This document shows positions 52,111 through 60,855 of a DNA stretch of 64,000 nt, piece by piece. Source of the DNA: G020354025 sp964621455 (GTDB lineage: Bacteria; Fidelibacterota; Marinisomatia; SCGC-AAA003-L08; TS1B11). The translations under genes and the position numbers were made by a program. The DNA lies in assembly GCA_964621455.1 (NCBI GenBank), contig CAZULW010000005.1, positions 14,508 to 78,507 on the forward strand. The letters are read 5' to 3'. The notes below the pieces were generated by a model. That model ran no database searches and had not been told where the DNA came from. It worked only from the letters and a program-made list of their open reading frames with translations. Each line of letters opens with the position of its first letter. Within the stretch, counting starts at the first letter, position 1.

Positions 52111-53787
52111 ATGCGTTCGGATACCATCAAACTCGGTTTTGAGCGGGCACCCCACCGCAGCCTCTTAAAGGCCACGGGCGCGATCCACAGCCGGGAAGAC
52201 TTCCAGAAACCGTTCATCGGTATCGCCAACTCGTATACCGACCTGATCCCGGGCCACGTGCACCTGCAGGATTTCGGCAAGGTAGTGAAAGATTCGGTAC
52301 GCGAGTCCGGCGGCGTCCCCTTCGAGTTCAATACCATCGGCGTGGATGACGGCATCGCCATGGGGCATCCGGGGATGCGCTACTCCCTCCCCAGCCGGGA
52401 ACTCATCGCCGACAGCGTGGAGACGGTAGCAGCGGCCCACTGCCTGGACGGCCTGGTCTGTATTCCTAACTGCGATAAAATCGTCCCTGGCATGCTCATG
52501 GCTGCCGTCCGGCTCAACATCCCCGCCATCTTTATTTCCGGCGGGCCCATGAAGGCCGGGCGCACTCCTTCGGGAGACACGGTCGACCTCATCACCGTCT
52601 TCGAGGGGGTGGGCCAATACCAGGCCGGCACGATCGACGACGCCCGCTTGCAGGAGCTGGAGGACTATGCCTGTCCATCCTGCGGCTCGTGTGCGGGCCT
52701 GTTCACCGCCAATTCCATGAACTGTCTGATGGAAGCCCTGGGCATAGCCCTGCCGGGCAACGGCACCGTGTTGGCGATAGATGAGCGGCGCCGGGATCTG
52801 GCCCGGCAAACCGGCCCCCGCATCATGGACCTGGTGAAGCAGGACCTCAAACCAAGGGACATCATCACCCGAGAGGCCCTTTGCAACGCCTTTGCGTTGG
52901 ACATGGCCATGGGCGGCAGCACCAACACCGTGCTGCATACCTTGGCCATTGCCAATGAGGCTGGCATGGATTTTGACCTGAAGGAGCTGAACCGGCTCTC
53001 CAAACGGGTTCCCAACATCTGCAGGGTGAGTCCGGCAAACAGAGAGGTGCACATGGAAGATGTGGACCGCGCTGGTGGCGTCTCCGCCATTCTGAATGAA
53101 CTGTCCAGGGTTGACGGTGCATTAGACCTGTCATGCATAACCGTCACAGGGAGGACTCTGGGGGAGAACATCGCCGACGCCCGGATCAAAGATCCAGAGG
53201 TGATTCGCTCCGTGGCGGACCCCTATTCCAAAGACGGCGGTCTGGCGCTGCTGTTCGGGAACCTGGCCCCCCAGGGTGCCGTGGTGAAGACGGCGGCGGT
53301 TGAGGCAGCCATGATGGTTCATTCAGGTCCGGCCCGGATTTACGAGTCCCAGGAGGAGGCGGTGAGGGGCATCCTGAACGGCGAGGTCCAGCCCGGCGAA
53401 GTGGTGGTCATTCGCTATGAGGGTCCCAGAGGCGGTCCCGGGATGCCCGAGATGCTGGCCCCTACCAGCAGCATCGTGGGTATGGGGCTGGGTGATAAGG
53501 TAGCCCTCATTACTGACGGCCGCTTTTCCGGCGGGACCCGCGGGGCCTGCATCGGCCACGTTTCCCCGGAAGCGGCTGAAAGGGGACCACTGGCGGCACT
53601 TAACAGCGGAGATATCATCCATATTGATATTCCGGGCCACCGTTTATCGGTGGAACTGAGTGATGAAGAAATCGAAGCCCGCTTGAGTGAGCTGCCCCCC
53701 TTTGAATTGAAGATCAAGAGCGGCTATCTGGGCCGGTACGCCCGTATGGTGACATCGGCAAATACCGGTGCCGTAATGGCGGTTTAA
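52111..53787 (+). CDS. ilvD: Dihydroxy-acid dehydratase
   Basis: 558 residues, the standard length. Cluster and substrate motifs are CIPNCDKIVPGM, CPSCGSCAGLFTANSMNCL and DGRFSGGTRGACIGHV. It removes water from 2,3-dihydroxy acids in the valine, leucine and isoleucine pathway. The ATG at 52111 is preferred over a GTG at 52075 because TAGGA lies 9 bases upstream and the protein begins as usual (MRSDTIKLGFERAPHRSLLK). First gene of the operon. Confidence 0.96.
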   Translation: MRSDTIKLGFERAPHRSLLKATGAIHSREDFQKPFIGIANSYTDLIPGHVHLQDFGKVVKDSVRESGGVPFEFNTIGVDDGIAMGHPGMRYSLPSRELIADSVETVAAAHCLDGLVCIPNCDKIVPGMLMAAVRLNIPAIFISGGPMKAGRTPSGDTVDLITVFEGVGQYQAGTIDDARLQELEDYACPSCGSCAGLFTANSMNCLMEALGIALPGNGTVLAIDERRRDLARQTGPRIMDLVKQDLKPRDIITREALCNAFALDMAMGGSTNTVLHTLAIANEAGMDFDLKELNRLSKRVPNICRVSPANREVHMEDVDRAGGVSAILNELSRVDGALDLSCITVTGRTLGENIADARIKDPEVIRSVADPYSKDGGLALLFGNLAPQGAVVKTAAVEAAMMVHSGPARIYESQEEAVRGILNGEVQPGEVVVIRYEGPRGGPGMPEMLAPTSSIVGMGLGDKVALITDGRFSGGTRGACIGHVSPEAAERGPLAALNSGDIIHIDIPGHRLSVELSDEEIEARLSELPPFELKIKSGYLGRYARMVTSANTGAVMAV

Positions 53788-53814
53788 GCAGGATATCAAT
53801 AGTGAGGCGAAACA

Positions 53815-55539
53815 ATGGGCAACAAAAGACGAACCTTAACCGGCGCTGAGATCCTCTGGGAATGTTTAGTGCGGGAAGGGGTGGAGGTGGTTTTTGGCTA
53901 CCCCGGCGGGACCACCCTGCCCATATACGACGCGATGGACCGGTACCAGGATAAAGTACGCCACGTTCTGGTGCGGCACGAGCAGGGCGCTGCCCATATG
54001 GCCGACGGCTACGCCCGGGTCAGCGGCAAGGTAGGGGTTGCCATGGCCACCTCGGGTCCCGGTGCCACCAACCTTGTCACCGGTATCGCCACGGCTATGA
54101 TGGACTCGTCCCCCATCGTGTGCATCACGGGGCAGGTCCCTACCACGGCCCTGGGCGGCGACGCCTTCCAGGAGACCGATATCACCGGCGCCACCTTACC
54201 CCTGACCAAGCACAGCTACCTGGTAATGCAGGTGGAAGAGCTGGCTCATTCCATTCGGGAGGCTTTTTACATCGCCCGCACCGGACGGCCCGGACCGGTG
54301 CTGATCGATATCCCCAAGGACGTACAGGCAGCCTCGACCGAATTCGTCTATCCCGACGACCCTATTGATCTACCCGGATACCATCCGCCGGAAAAAGCCA
54401 CCGATCAGCAGTTAAGCGACGCCCTGGAACTGATTAACAGTGCCGAAAAGCCGGTGATTCTCGCCGGACACGGGGTTCTCATGTCCGGGGCTATGGCCGA
54501 ACTGACCCAACTCGTCGAAAAAGCCGCCATCCCGGTGGCAACTACCCTGCTAGGCCTTGGTGGCTTACCGGGAAGCCACCCCTACAATCTGGGGATGATG
54601 GGCATGCACGGCACCGCCATGGCCAACCACGCTATTCAGGAGGCTGATCTGCTCATCGCCTGCGGCATGCGCTTCGACGACCGCGTGACGGGGAACCTGA
54701 AAACCTATTCACCCGACTCGAAAAAGATCCATATCGAAATCGACGCGGCGGAGATCAATAAAAATGTCCGGGTGGATGTAGGTATCCACGCCGACCTGGG
54801 CACCGTCCTGCGACAGCTCATCCCCAAAGTGAAGGAGAGAAAACACCCTGATTGGATGGAAGTCATCAGCAGTTGGCGGGAAGAGGCCGACCAACGGGAC
54901 GTGCTGAAAAAGGAAACCGAAAACCTCATGGGAGCCCAGGTAATCCGTGCCATCTGGGAAGGGACTAATGGCGATGCCATTGTCGTGACCGATGTGGGCC
55001 AGCACCAGATGCTGGCGGCCCAGTATTACCCCCACGAGTTACCCAACACTCACATCACCTCGGGAGGTTTGGGTACTATGGGCTTCGGAGTGCCTGCGGC
55101 CCTGGGGGCCAGTTTTCATGTGAAGGACAAAGAGATCTGGGTTATTGTCGGAGACGGCGGTTTTCAGATGACGCTGCAGGAATTGGGAACCGCCGTTCAG
55201 GAGAAATCTAATATAAAGATCGCCATCATCAACAACGGCTACCTTGGTATGGTACGCCAGTGGCAGCAGATGTTCTACAATGCCCGGTATGTCGAAACGC
55301 CCATCTCGAGCCCCAATTATCAACTGCTGGCCGAGGCTTACGGATTGCCGGGATACCGGGTAGAAAAGCAGGAGGATATTCTGCCTGCCATGGAAAAGGC
55401 CCGGAAACACAAGGGACCTGTGCTCATCGAGTTCGTGGTAGAGCAACACGATATGGTCTATCCAATGGTTCCGGCCGGCGCGGACCTGCACCAGATGATC
55501 CGCCGCCCGCACCCGGAATTTGAAAACACCGACGCCTGA
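53815..55539 (+). CDS. ilvB: Acetolactate synthase large subunit
   Basis: 574 residues. The catalytic Glu is in RHEQGAAHMADGYAR, and the thiamine diphosphate motif is GDGGFQMTLQELGTAVQEKS...IINN. FAD-binding and substrate loops are present. It condenses pyruvate with pyruvate or 2-oxobutyrate. It begins 27 bases after ilvD. Confidence 0.96.
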   Translation: MGNKRRTLTGAEILWECLVREGVEVVFGYPGGTTLPIYDAMDRYQDKVRHVLVRHEQGAAHMADGYARVSGKVGVAMATSGPGATNLVTGIATAMMDSSPIVCITGQVPTTALGGDAFQETDITGATLPLTKHSYLVMQVEELAHSIREAFYIARTGRPGPVLIDIPKDVQAASTEFVYPDDPIDLPGYHPPEKATDQQLSDALELINSAEKPVILAGHGVLMSGAMAELTQLVEKAAIPVATTLLGLGGLPGSHPYNLGMMGMHGTAMANHAIQEADLLIACGMRFDDRVTGNLKTYSPDSKKIHIEIDAAEINKNVRVDVGIHADLGTVLRQLIPKVKERKHPDWMEVISSWREEADQRDVLKKETENLMGAQVIRAIWEGTNGDAIVVTDVGQHQMLAAQYYPHELPNTHITSGGLGTMGFGVPAALGASFHVKDKEIWVIVGDGGFQMTLQELGTAVQEKSNIKIAIINNGYLGMVRQWQQMFYNARYVETPISSPNYQLLAEAYGLPGYRVEKQEDILPAMEKARKHKGPVLIEFVVEQHDMVYPMVPAGADLHQMIRRPHPEFENTDA

Positions 55540-55557
55540 AAGACTGGAGCTGACACC

Positions 55558-56088
55558 ATGAAACAGATACTCGTTGCCCTCGTCGAAGACAAGCCCGGCG
55601 TGCTCAACCGCATCGCCAGCCTGTTCAGGCGCCGGAATTTTAATATCGAAAGCCTGGTGGTGGGGCATAGTGAGGTTCCCGGAGCCAGCCGCCTGACCAT
55701 CGTCACCGATGAAGAGGAACACCTGCGGCGCAATATCATCCGCCAGAACCTGCTTAAAATGGTGAACGTCATCGACGTGGTGGACGTCACCGACAAACCG
55801 TGTGTCATCCGCGAACACGCCCTCATCAAGGTCAAGGCCGATGGCGCCACCCGGGGTGAGGTACAAAACCTGGCCGACATGTACCGGGCGCGAATCGTGG
55901 ACGTGGGCAAGCGGTCCCTCATCATTGAGGTCACCGGCGAACCGGACAAGATAGATTCCATCATCGAAGTGCTGGAACAGTTCGGGATAATCGAGATCAT
56001 GCGGGCCGGGAAAGTGGCCCTCACCAGGGGTGCGGACAAGCCAACCAACAGCGGCGCAGCCCCGGCGACAATTAACGATAAAACTTGA
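55558..56088 (+). CDS. ilvN: Acetolactate synthase regulatory subunit
   Basis: 176 residues. An N-terminal ACT domain, ILVALVEDKPGVLNRIASLF, is followed by the C-terminal ALS-SS domain (GEVQNLADMYRARIVDVG). It gives feedback inhibition by valine-type end products. GGAG lies about 9 bases upstream of the ATG. Confidence 0.95.
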   Translation: MKQILVALVEDKPGVLNRIASLFRRRNFNIESLVVGHSEVPGASRLTIVTDEEEHLRRNIIRQNLLKMVNVIDVVDVTDKPCVIREHALIKVKADGATRGEVQNLADMYRARIVDVGKRSLIIEVTGEPDKIDSIIEVLEQFGIIEIMRAGKVALTRGADKPTNSGAAPATINDKT

Positions 56089-56099
56089 AGGGAGCCAAC

Positions 56100-57116
56100 A
56101 TGGTCAACATGTACTACGACAACGATGCCGATCTGTCTGTCCTGAAAAATAAAAAGATCGCCATTCTGGGGTATGGCAGTCAGGGACATGCTCACGCCCT
56201 GAACCTGCGGGATAGCGGCATGGACGTCCGCGTGGCGGAGCTCGAAGGCAGCCCCGCCTGGGAGCAGGCGAAGGCCGACGGCATGTACGTCAGTACCACA
56301 CCCGAAGTCTCCAGGTGGGCTGATGTCATCATGATCCTCGTCCCCGACCAGTACCAGAAGGAGGTTTATGAGGCTCACATCGCCTCTAATCTGCAGCCCG
56401 GCGATACCCTGGCCTTCGCCCACGGGTTCAATATTCACTACGATCAGATCATCCCCCCGGAAGATGTGAACGTCATGATGATCGCCCCCAAGGGCCCCGG
56501 ACACCTGGTACGGCGCACCTTCCGGAACGGGAGCGGCGTTCCCTGCCTCATCGCCGTTCACCAGGATCCATCGGCCCAGACCAGGGACCTGGCCCTGGCC
56601 TGGGCCAAAGGGATTGGCGGCACCCGCGCCGGCGTTCTCGATACCACCTTTAAGGATGAGACCGAAACGGACCTGTTCGGCGAGCAGGCGGTTCTCTGCG
56701 GTGGTTCCGCCGAGCTCATCAAGGCCGCGTTCGAGACCCTGACCGAGGCCGGTTACCCACCGGAACTGGCCTACTTTGAGTGCCTTCACGAGATGAAGCT
56801 CATCGTGGACCTGTATTACGAAGGGGGGCTGAGCCGGATGAACTATTCGGTGAGTGATACGGCCGAGTACGGCGGCATGACCCGCGGCCCCCGCGTAATC
56901 AACAGCCAGGTCAGGGCGGAGATGAAAAAGATCCTGGCGGAAGTGCAGAACGGGGATTTCGCCAGGGAATGGATCGAGGAGAACGCCAAGGGCCAGCCGG
57001 TCATGGAAAGACTGCGCGGCGAGATGAAAGCCCACCCCATCGAAAAGGTGGGTGTCAAGCTCCGGCAGATGATGGGCTGGCTCACGGGCAACGTTCAGGC
57101 GAAGGAAGCAGCATGA
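56100..57116 (+). CDS. ilvC: Ketol-acid reductoisomerase (class I)
   Basis: 338 residues. The NADPH Rossmann motif is GYGSQGHAHALNLRDSG. The metal ligands lie in DETETDLFGEQAVLCGG, and the C-terminal knotted domain has ECLHEMKLIVDLYYEGG. The ATG at 56100 follows GGGAG; an in-frame ATG five codons upstream overlaps ilvN and was not chosen. It isomerises and reduces acetohydroxy acids. Confidence 0.95.
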   Translation: MVNMYYDNDADLSVLKNKKIAILGYGSQGHAHALNLRDSGMDVRVAELEGSPAWEQAKADGMYVSTTPEVSRWADVIMILVPDQYQKEVYEAHIASNLQPGDTLAFAHGFNIHYDQIIPPEDVNVMMIAPKGPGHLVRRTFRNGSGVPCLIAVHQDPSAQTRDLALAWAKGIGGTRAGVLDTTFKDETETDLFGEQAVLCGGSAELIKAAFETLTEAGYPPELAYFECLHEMKLIVDLYYEGGLSRMNYSVSDTAEYGGMTRGPRVINSQVRAEMKKILAEVQNGDFAREWIEENAKGQPVMERLRGEMKAHPIEKVGVKLRQMMGWLTGNVQAKEAA

Positions 57117-57226
57117 GCGCGAAGGCGATCATCTTGCCCGGCAATGGCACAATCTGGATGCGAGACCGGTTTATGGAGACATCCAGCTATTGCTTCCTGC
57201 AGAAAGGCTGTAGGGGCATGCTGTAG
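57113..57226 (+). pseudogene. Possible RBBP9-like hydrolase scrap after ilvC
   Basis: An ATGA overlap with the ilvC stop starts a 37-codon frame: MSAKAIILPGNG, then TIWMRDRFMETSSYC, ending RGML. The first 12 residues resemble the opening of RBBP9/YdeN-like serine hydrolases (KAVIVPGNG). The rest is too short for an enzyme, so this is either an internally deleted relic or a short coupled peptide. Confidence 0.25.
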
Positions 57227-57252
57227 GGGCGTATTGCAATACGCCCCTACAG
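57221..57252. repeat. Perfect 32-bp palindrome
   Basis: CTGTAGGGGCGTATT (57221-57235), GC, then AATACGCCCCTACAG (57238-57252). The first part is echoed just before (CTGTAGGGGCATG, 57208-57220). No T-run follows, so it is more like a REP-type element than a terminator. Confidence 0.85.
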
Positions 57253-57367
57253 GAGAACATTACATTAACAGGAATCAATAATGTCGTGTAACGCTATTAC
57301 GTTATCTTTTAAAATGGAACGTGGATCCTACCAGCTACGAAGAAGGGAATTCCCTTCTTCAAAACAA

Positions 57368-57438
57368 CCTCACCCCCTTCCCGACACTCGTGTCGGGATG
57401 CCCCCTCTTCTCAAGGAGAGGAGGAAGGGGGGTGAGGT
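57368..57438. repeat. Second copy of the ACCCCC palindromic repeat
   Basis: The 36 bases 57372-57407 are identical to 40407-40442, with CCCGACAC/GTGTCGGG as the inner stem. Then CTTCTC/GAGAGG-type and outer ACCCCCTTC/GAAGGGGGGT stems complete a folded unit. It ends 28 bases before leuA, so it forms part of the leuA leader. Confidence 0.85.
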
Positions 57439-57465
57439 TCAAATTAAGCGAATGGAAAGAACGCC

Positions 57466-59031
57466 ATGAGTGAGAAAATTGTCATCTTTGACACTACCCT
57501 GCGCGATGGCGAGCAGTCGCCGGGGGCATCATTGAACGTCCCGGAGAAAGTGGAAATCGCCCGCCAGCTGGCCCAGCTGAACGTGGATATCATCGAGGCC
57601 GGGTTTCCCATTTCTTCCCCTATCCAGTTCGAGGCGGTGCAGCGTATCGCCGGTAGCGTGGACGTTACCATTGCCGGCCTGGCCCGGGCCATAGAAGCTG
57701 ACGTCAAAGCGGCCTACGACGCATTGAATGGGGCAGGCTCCTTCAGGATCCACACTTTTGTCGGTACTTCCGATATCCACATCGGGGAGAAGTTCCGGGA
57801 CTCACGGTACGGCAAGAATATCAAGGAGAAACGGGCCTCTATCCTAAAGATGGCCCGGGACGCCGTGGCCTACGCCAAAACATTCACCGATGACGTGGAG
57901 TTTTCTCCCGAAGACGCCGGACGCACCGACATCGGCTATCTGGCGGAAGTTGTCGAGGCAGCCATAGCTGCCGGTGCCACCACGATAAACATCCCCGATA
58001 CCACCGGGTATACTATGCCGGCGGAATTCGGTGCCAAGATCGCCGAACTGCGCCGCCTGGTCTCTAATATCGACCGGGCGGTGATCAGCGCCCACTGCCA
58101 CAACGATCTGGGTCTGGCCGTAGCCAACTCCCTGGCTGCCCTGCAGAACGGCGCCCGGCAGCTAGAGTGCACCATCAATGGTATCGGTGAGCGGGCCGGA
58201 AACGCCTCCCTGGAGGAAATTGTCATGGCCCTCAAGGTCCGCGGCGACTTCTGGGGCCTCCATACCGATATATGCTTTGAGGAGATCATTAACACCAGCA
58301 AGATGGTATCAGCTTTTACCGGGCTGGTGGTGCAGCCCAACAAGGCCGTAGTGGGCGACAACGCTTTCTCCCACGAGGCGGGCATCCACCAGGACGGGGT
58401 CCTTAAAGACAAGCGGACTTACGAGATCATGACACCCGAATCGGTGGGCCGGCCCCAAACCCGGATCGTCCTGGGACGGCACTCCGGCCGGCACGGCCTG
58501 GCCGCCCGGCTGAAGGCCCTGGGTTACCATTTGAGCGATGAGGACCTGGGACAGGTCTACCACATGTTCCTCGAGCTGGCGGATAAAAAAAAGGAGGTCT
58601 TTGACGATGACCTGCGAGTCCTGATGGGGGACGAGATACTCCGGCGCCAGGACTATTACGAGCTGAATTCCTTCCATGTCAGCGCAGGCACCACCACCCC
58701 CGCCACCGCCACCATCACTCTAAAGATGGAGGACCGGGATATCCGGGAGTCGGCCCACGGCGATGGCCCCGTAGATGCCTGCTTCAAGGCCATTGACCGG
58801 GCTCTCGGCCTCGACACCAATATGGAGTCCTACCAGGTGCGCTCGGTAACGGCCGGACGGGAAGCCCTTGGGGAGGTAATCGTCCGGATTCGGGACCAGG
58901 GGCATCCCTTTACCGGCCGGGGCGTTTCCACCGACATCATTGAAGCCAGCGTCAAGGCCTACCTGAACGCCCTTAACGAGGCCCGGGCGGCAACCTGCGG
59001 GACGGAATCAAACATGAAAACCACCCCGTAA
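57466..59031 (+). CDS. leuA: 2-Isopropylmalate synthase
   Basis: 521 residues with the DRE-TIM barrel (FDTTLRDGEQSPGASLN; metal His pair in HCHNDLGLAVANSLAA; NGIGERAGNASLEE). The C-terminal LeuA dimer/regulatory domain contains STDIIEASVKAYLNALN. It condenses acetyl-CoA with 2-oxoisovalerate. The shared DRE-TIM family includes cimA two genes downstream; this one is assigned leuA from the opening and length. Confidence 0.94.
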   Translation: MSEKIVIFDTTLRDGEQSPGASLNVPEKVEIARQLAQLNVDIIEAGFPISSPIQFEAVQRIAGSVDVTIAGLARAIEADVKAAYDALNGAGSFRIHTFVGTSDIHIGEKFRDSRYGKNIKEKRASILKMARDAVAYAKTFTDDVEFSPEDAGRTDIGYLAEVVEAAIAAGATTINIPDTTGYTMPAEFGAKIAELRRLVSNIDRAVISAHCHNDLGLAVANSLAALQNGARQLECTINGIGERAGNASLEEIVMALKVRGDFWGLHTDICFEEIINTSKMVSAFTGLVVQPNKAVVGDNAFSHEAGIHQDGVLKDKRTYEIMTPESVGRPQTRIVLGRHSGRHGLAARLKALGYHLSDEDLGQVYHMFLELADKKKEVFDDDLRVLMGDEILRRQDYYELNSFHVSAGTTTPATATITLKMEDRDIRESAHGDGPVDACFKAIDRALGLDTNMESYQVRSVTAGREALGEVIVRIRDQGHPFTGRGVSTDIIEASVKAYLNALNEARAATCGTESNMKTTP

Positions 59032-59062
59032 TGACGAAACACGTGCGAGAGGACCACGCGAC

Positions 59063-60337
59063 ATGGGAATGACCTTGACAGAGAAAATTTTAGCTGATCA
59101 CTGCATCGATGGCCAGGTCAGCCCAGGGACAATCATCCAGGCCGGCATTGACCTGGTCATGTGCCACGAGGTCACTACCCCGCCGGCCATAAGGATACTG
59201 GAGGAGCACGGGCTCGACACGATCTTTGACGCCGGCAAGATTGTGGTCACGCCGGACCACTTTGTCCCTAATAAGGACATCAAAAGCGCGGAGCTGGCCA
59301 GGAGCCTCCGGAAATGGGTGGCCGAGAAAAACATTAAGTATTATTACGAGCTGGGACGCCACGGCGTCTGTCATTCCCTGCTCCCCGAGCAGGGTCATAT
59401 CATCCCCGGCCAGACGGTGGTGGGCGGCGATTCCCATACCTGTACTTACGGCGCCTTTGGTGTATTCTCTACGGGAATCGGCTCCACCGACCTGGCGGCG
59501 GTCCTGCACACCGGCGAGCTGTGGTTCAAAGTCCCCGAGACCATAAAGGTCAACCTTGCTGGCCGACTGCCTCCCGGGGTCTACAGCAAGGACGTTGTCC
59601 TGGAGCTGATCCGCCGCATCGGCGTGGACGGCGCCCGGTACAAGGCACTGGAATATCACGGCCCGGCCCTGCAGGACATGTCCATGGAGGCCCGCATGAC
59701 CATCACCAACATGGCCATCGAGGCCGGGGCTAAATGCGCCGTTATGGCAGCGGACGATATCACCTTCGAGTATCTGGAGGGCCGGGCCAAACAGACCGAC
59801 TGGACCGTGCACGAGGCCGACGAGGACGCCACCTACGTAGACGCGATCACTATTGATGTCTCCCAACTGGAGCCAATTGTGGCCCTGCCAGGCCTGCCGT
59901 CCAATGGCCGCGCCGTCTCCTCTCTCACTGAAGAAGAGCGGGTGAAAGTGGACCAGGTCTACATCGCCTCGTGCACCAACGGCCGTATTGAAGATCTGCG
60001 CATCGCCGCGGACATCATGAAGAACCGTAAGGTGGCCGATGGCGTGCGCACAATCATTGTGCCTTCCACCTCTATGACGTGGAAGCTGGCCCACGACGAG
60101 GGTCTTTTCAACATCTTCTACGAGGCGGGCTGCGTGGTCTCCACCCCCACCTGCGGTGCCTGCCTGGGGGGCCACATGGGGGTGCTGGCAGCCGGTGAGG
60201 TGTGCGTCTCCACCACCAACCGGAACTTCACGGGTCGCATGGGGGACCCTCGCTCCAGGGTCTATCTGGCCAGTCCGGCAACGGCCGCGGCCACCGCCAT
60301 CAACGGCACCATCACCGACCCGAGAGACTATCTGTAA
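59063..60337 (+). CDS. leuC: 3-Isopropylmalate dehydratase large subunit
   Basis: 424 residues, the shorter archaeal/bacterial class-2 form. The 4Fe-4S Cys are in VYIASCTNGRIEDLR and STPTCGACLGGHMGV, and the conserved segment VVGGDSHTCTYGAFG is present. With LeuD it isomerises 2- to 3-isopropylmalate. The same class also acts on citramalate, which fits the neighbouring cimA. Confidence 0.95.
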   Translation: MGMTLTEKILADHCIDGQVSPGTIIQAGIDLVMCHEVTTPPAIRILEEHGLDTIFDAGKIVVTPDHFVPNKDIKSAELARSLRKWVAEKNIKYYYELGRHGVCHSLLPEQGHIIPGQTVVGGDSHTCTYGAFGVFSTGIGSTDLAAVLHTGELWFKVPETIKVNLAGRLPPGVYSKDVVLELIRRIGVDGARYKALEYHGPALQDMSMEARMTITNMAIEAGAKCAVMAADDITFEYLEGRAKQTDWTVHEADEDATYVDAITIDVSQLEPIVALPGLPSNGRAVSSLTEEERVKVDQVYIASCTNGRIEDLRIAADIMKNRKVADGVRTIIVPSTSMTWKLAHDEGLFNIFYEAGCVVSTPTCGACLGGHMGVLAAGEVCVSTTNRNFTGRMGDPRSRVYLASPATAAATAINGTITDPRDYL

Positions 60338-60350
60338 GAGAGGATCTGAT

Positions 60351-60851
60351 ATGCGAGGAAATGTGCACCTGTATCAACGCAGCCACATAAACACCGATGA
60401 AATCATCCCGGCCCGGTATCTGAATATCCACGACGAGGCTACTTTAGCCCAACACGCCATGGAGGATATCGACAAGGACTTTGTGAACAAGGTCAAGGTG
60501 GGGGACTTCATTGTGGCCGGCGAGGACTTCGGCTGTGGCTCCAGCCGGGAGCACGCCGTCTGGGCCCTGCGAGGCGCCGGTGTGAAGGCCGTGCTGGCCG
60601 ACACCTTTGCTCGTATCTTTTACCGCAACGCCATCAGCAACGGCTTCTGTGCCCTTGAAATCCCCGGCATCAGTCAGAAGGTGAATAGTGATGATCAACT
60701 GGAGATCGATATGACTGGCGCTAAGGTGATAAACATCACCAAAGATGAGGTTTATACCTTTCTCCCCTTCACCTCCATGATCCAGGCTATCATGGCAGCC
60801 GGGGGACTGATGAACTACATCGCCCAGCAGGAGACTGGAGAGAGGATTTAG
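60351..60851 (+). CDS. leuD: 3-Isopropylmalate dehydratase small subunit
   Basis: 166 residues from the ATG at 60351; the upstream frame is a shadow of leuC. It carries the swivel-domain hallmark EDFGCGSSREHAVWAL and the INTDEIIPARYL segment. Partner of leuC 13 bases upstream. Confidence 0.95.
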   Translation: MRGNVHLYQRSHINTDEIIPARYLNIHDEATLAQHAMEDIDKDFVNKVKVGDFIVAGEDFGCGSSREHAVWALRGAGVKAVLADTFARIFYRNAISNGFCALEIPGISQKVNSDDQLEIDMTGAKVINITKDEVYTFLPFTSMIQAIMAAGGLMNYIAQQETGERI

Positions 60852-60855
60852 GCTA

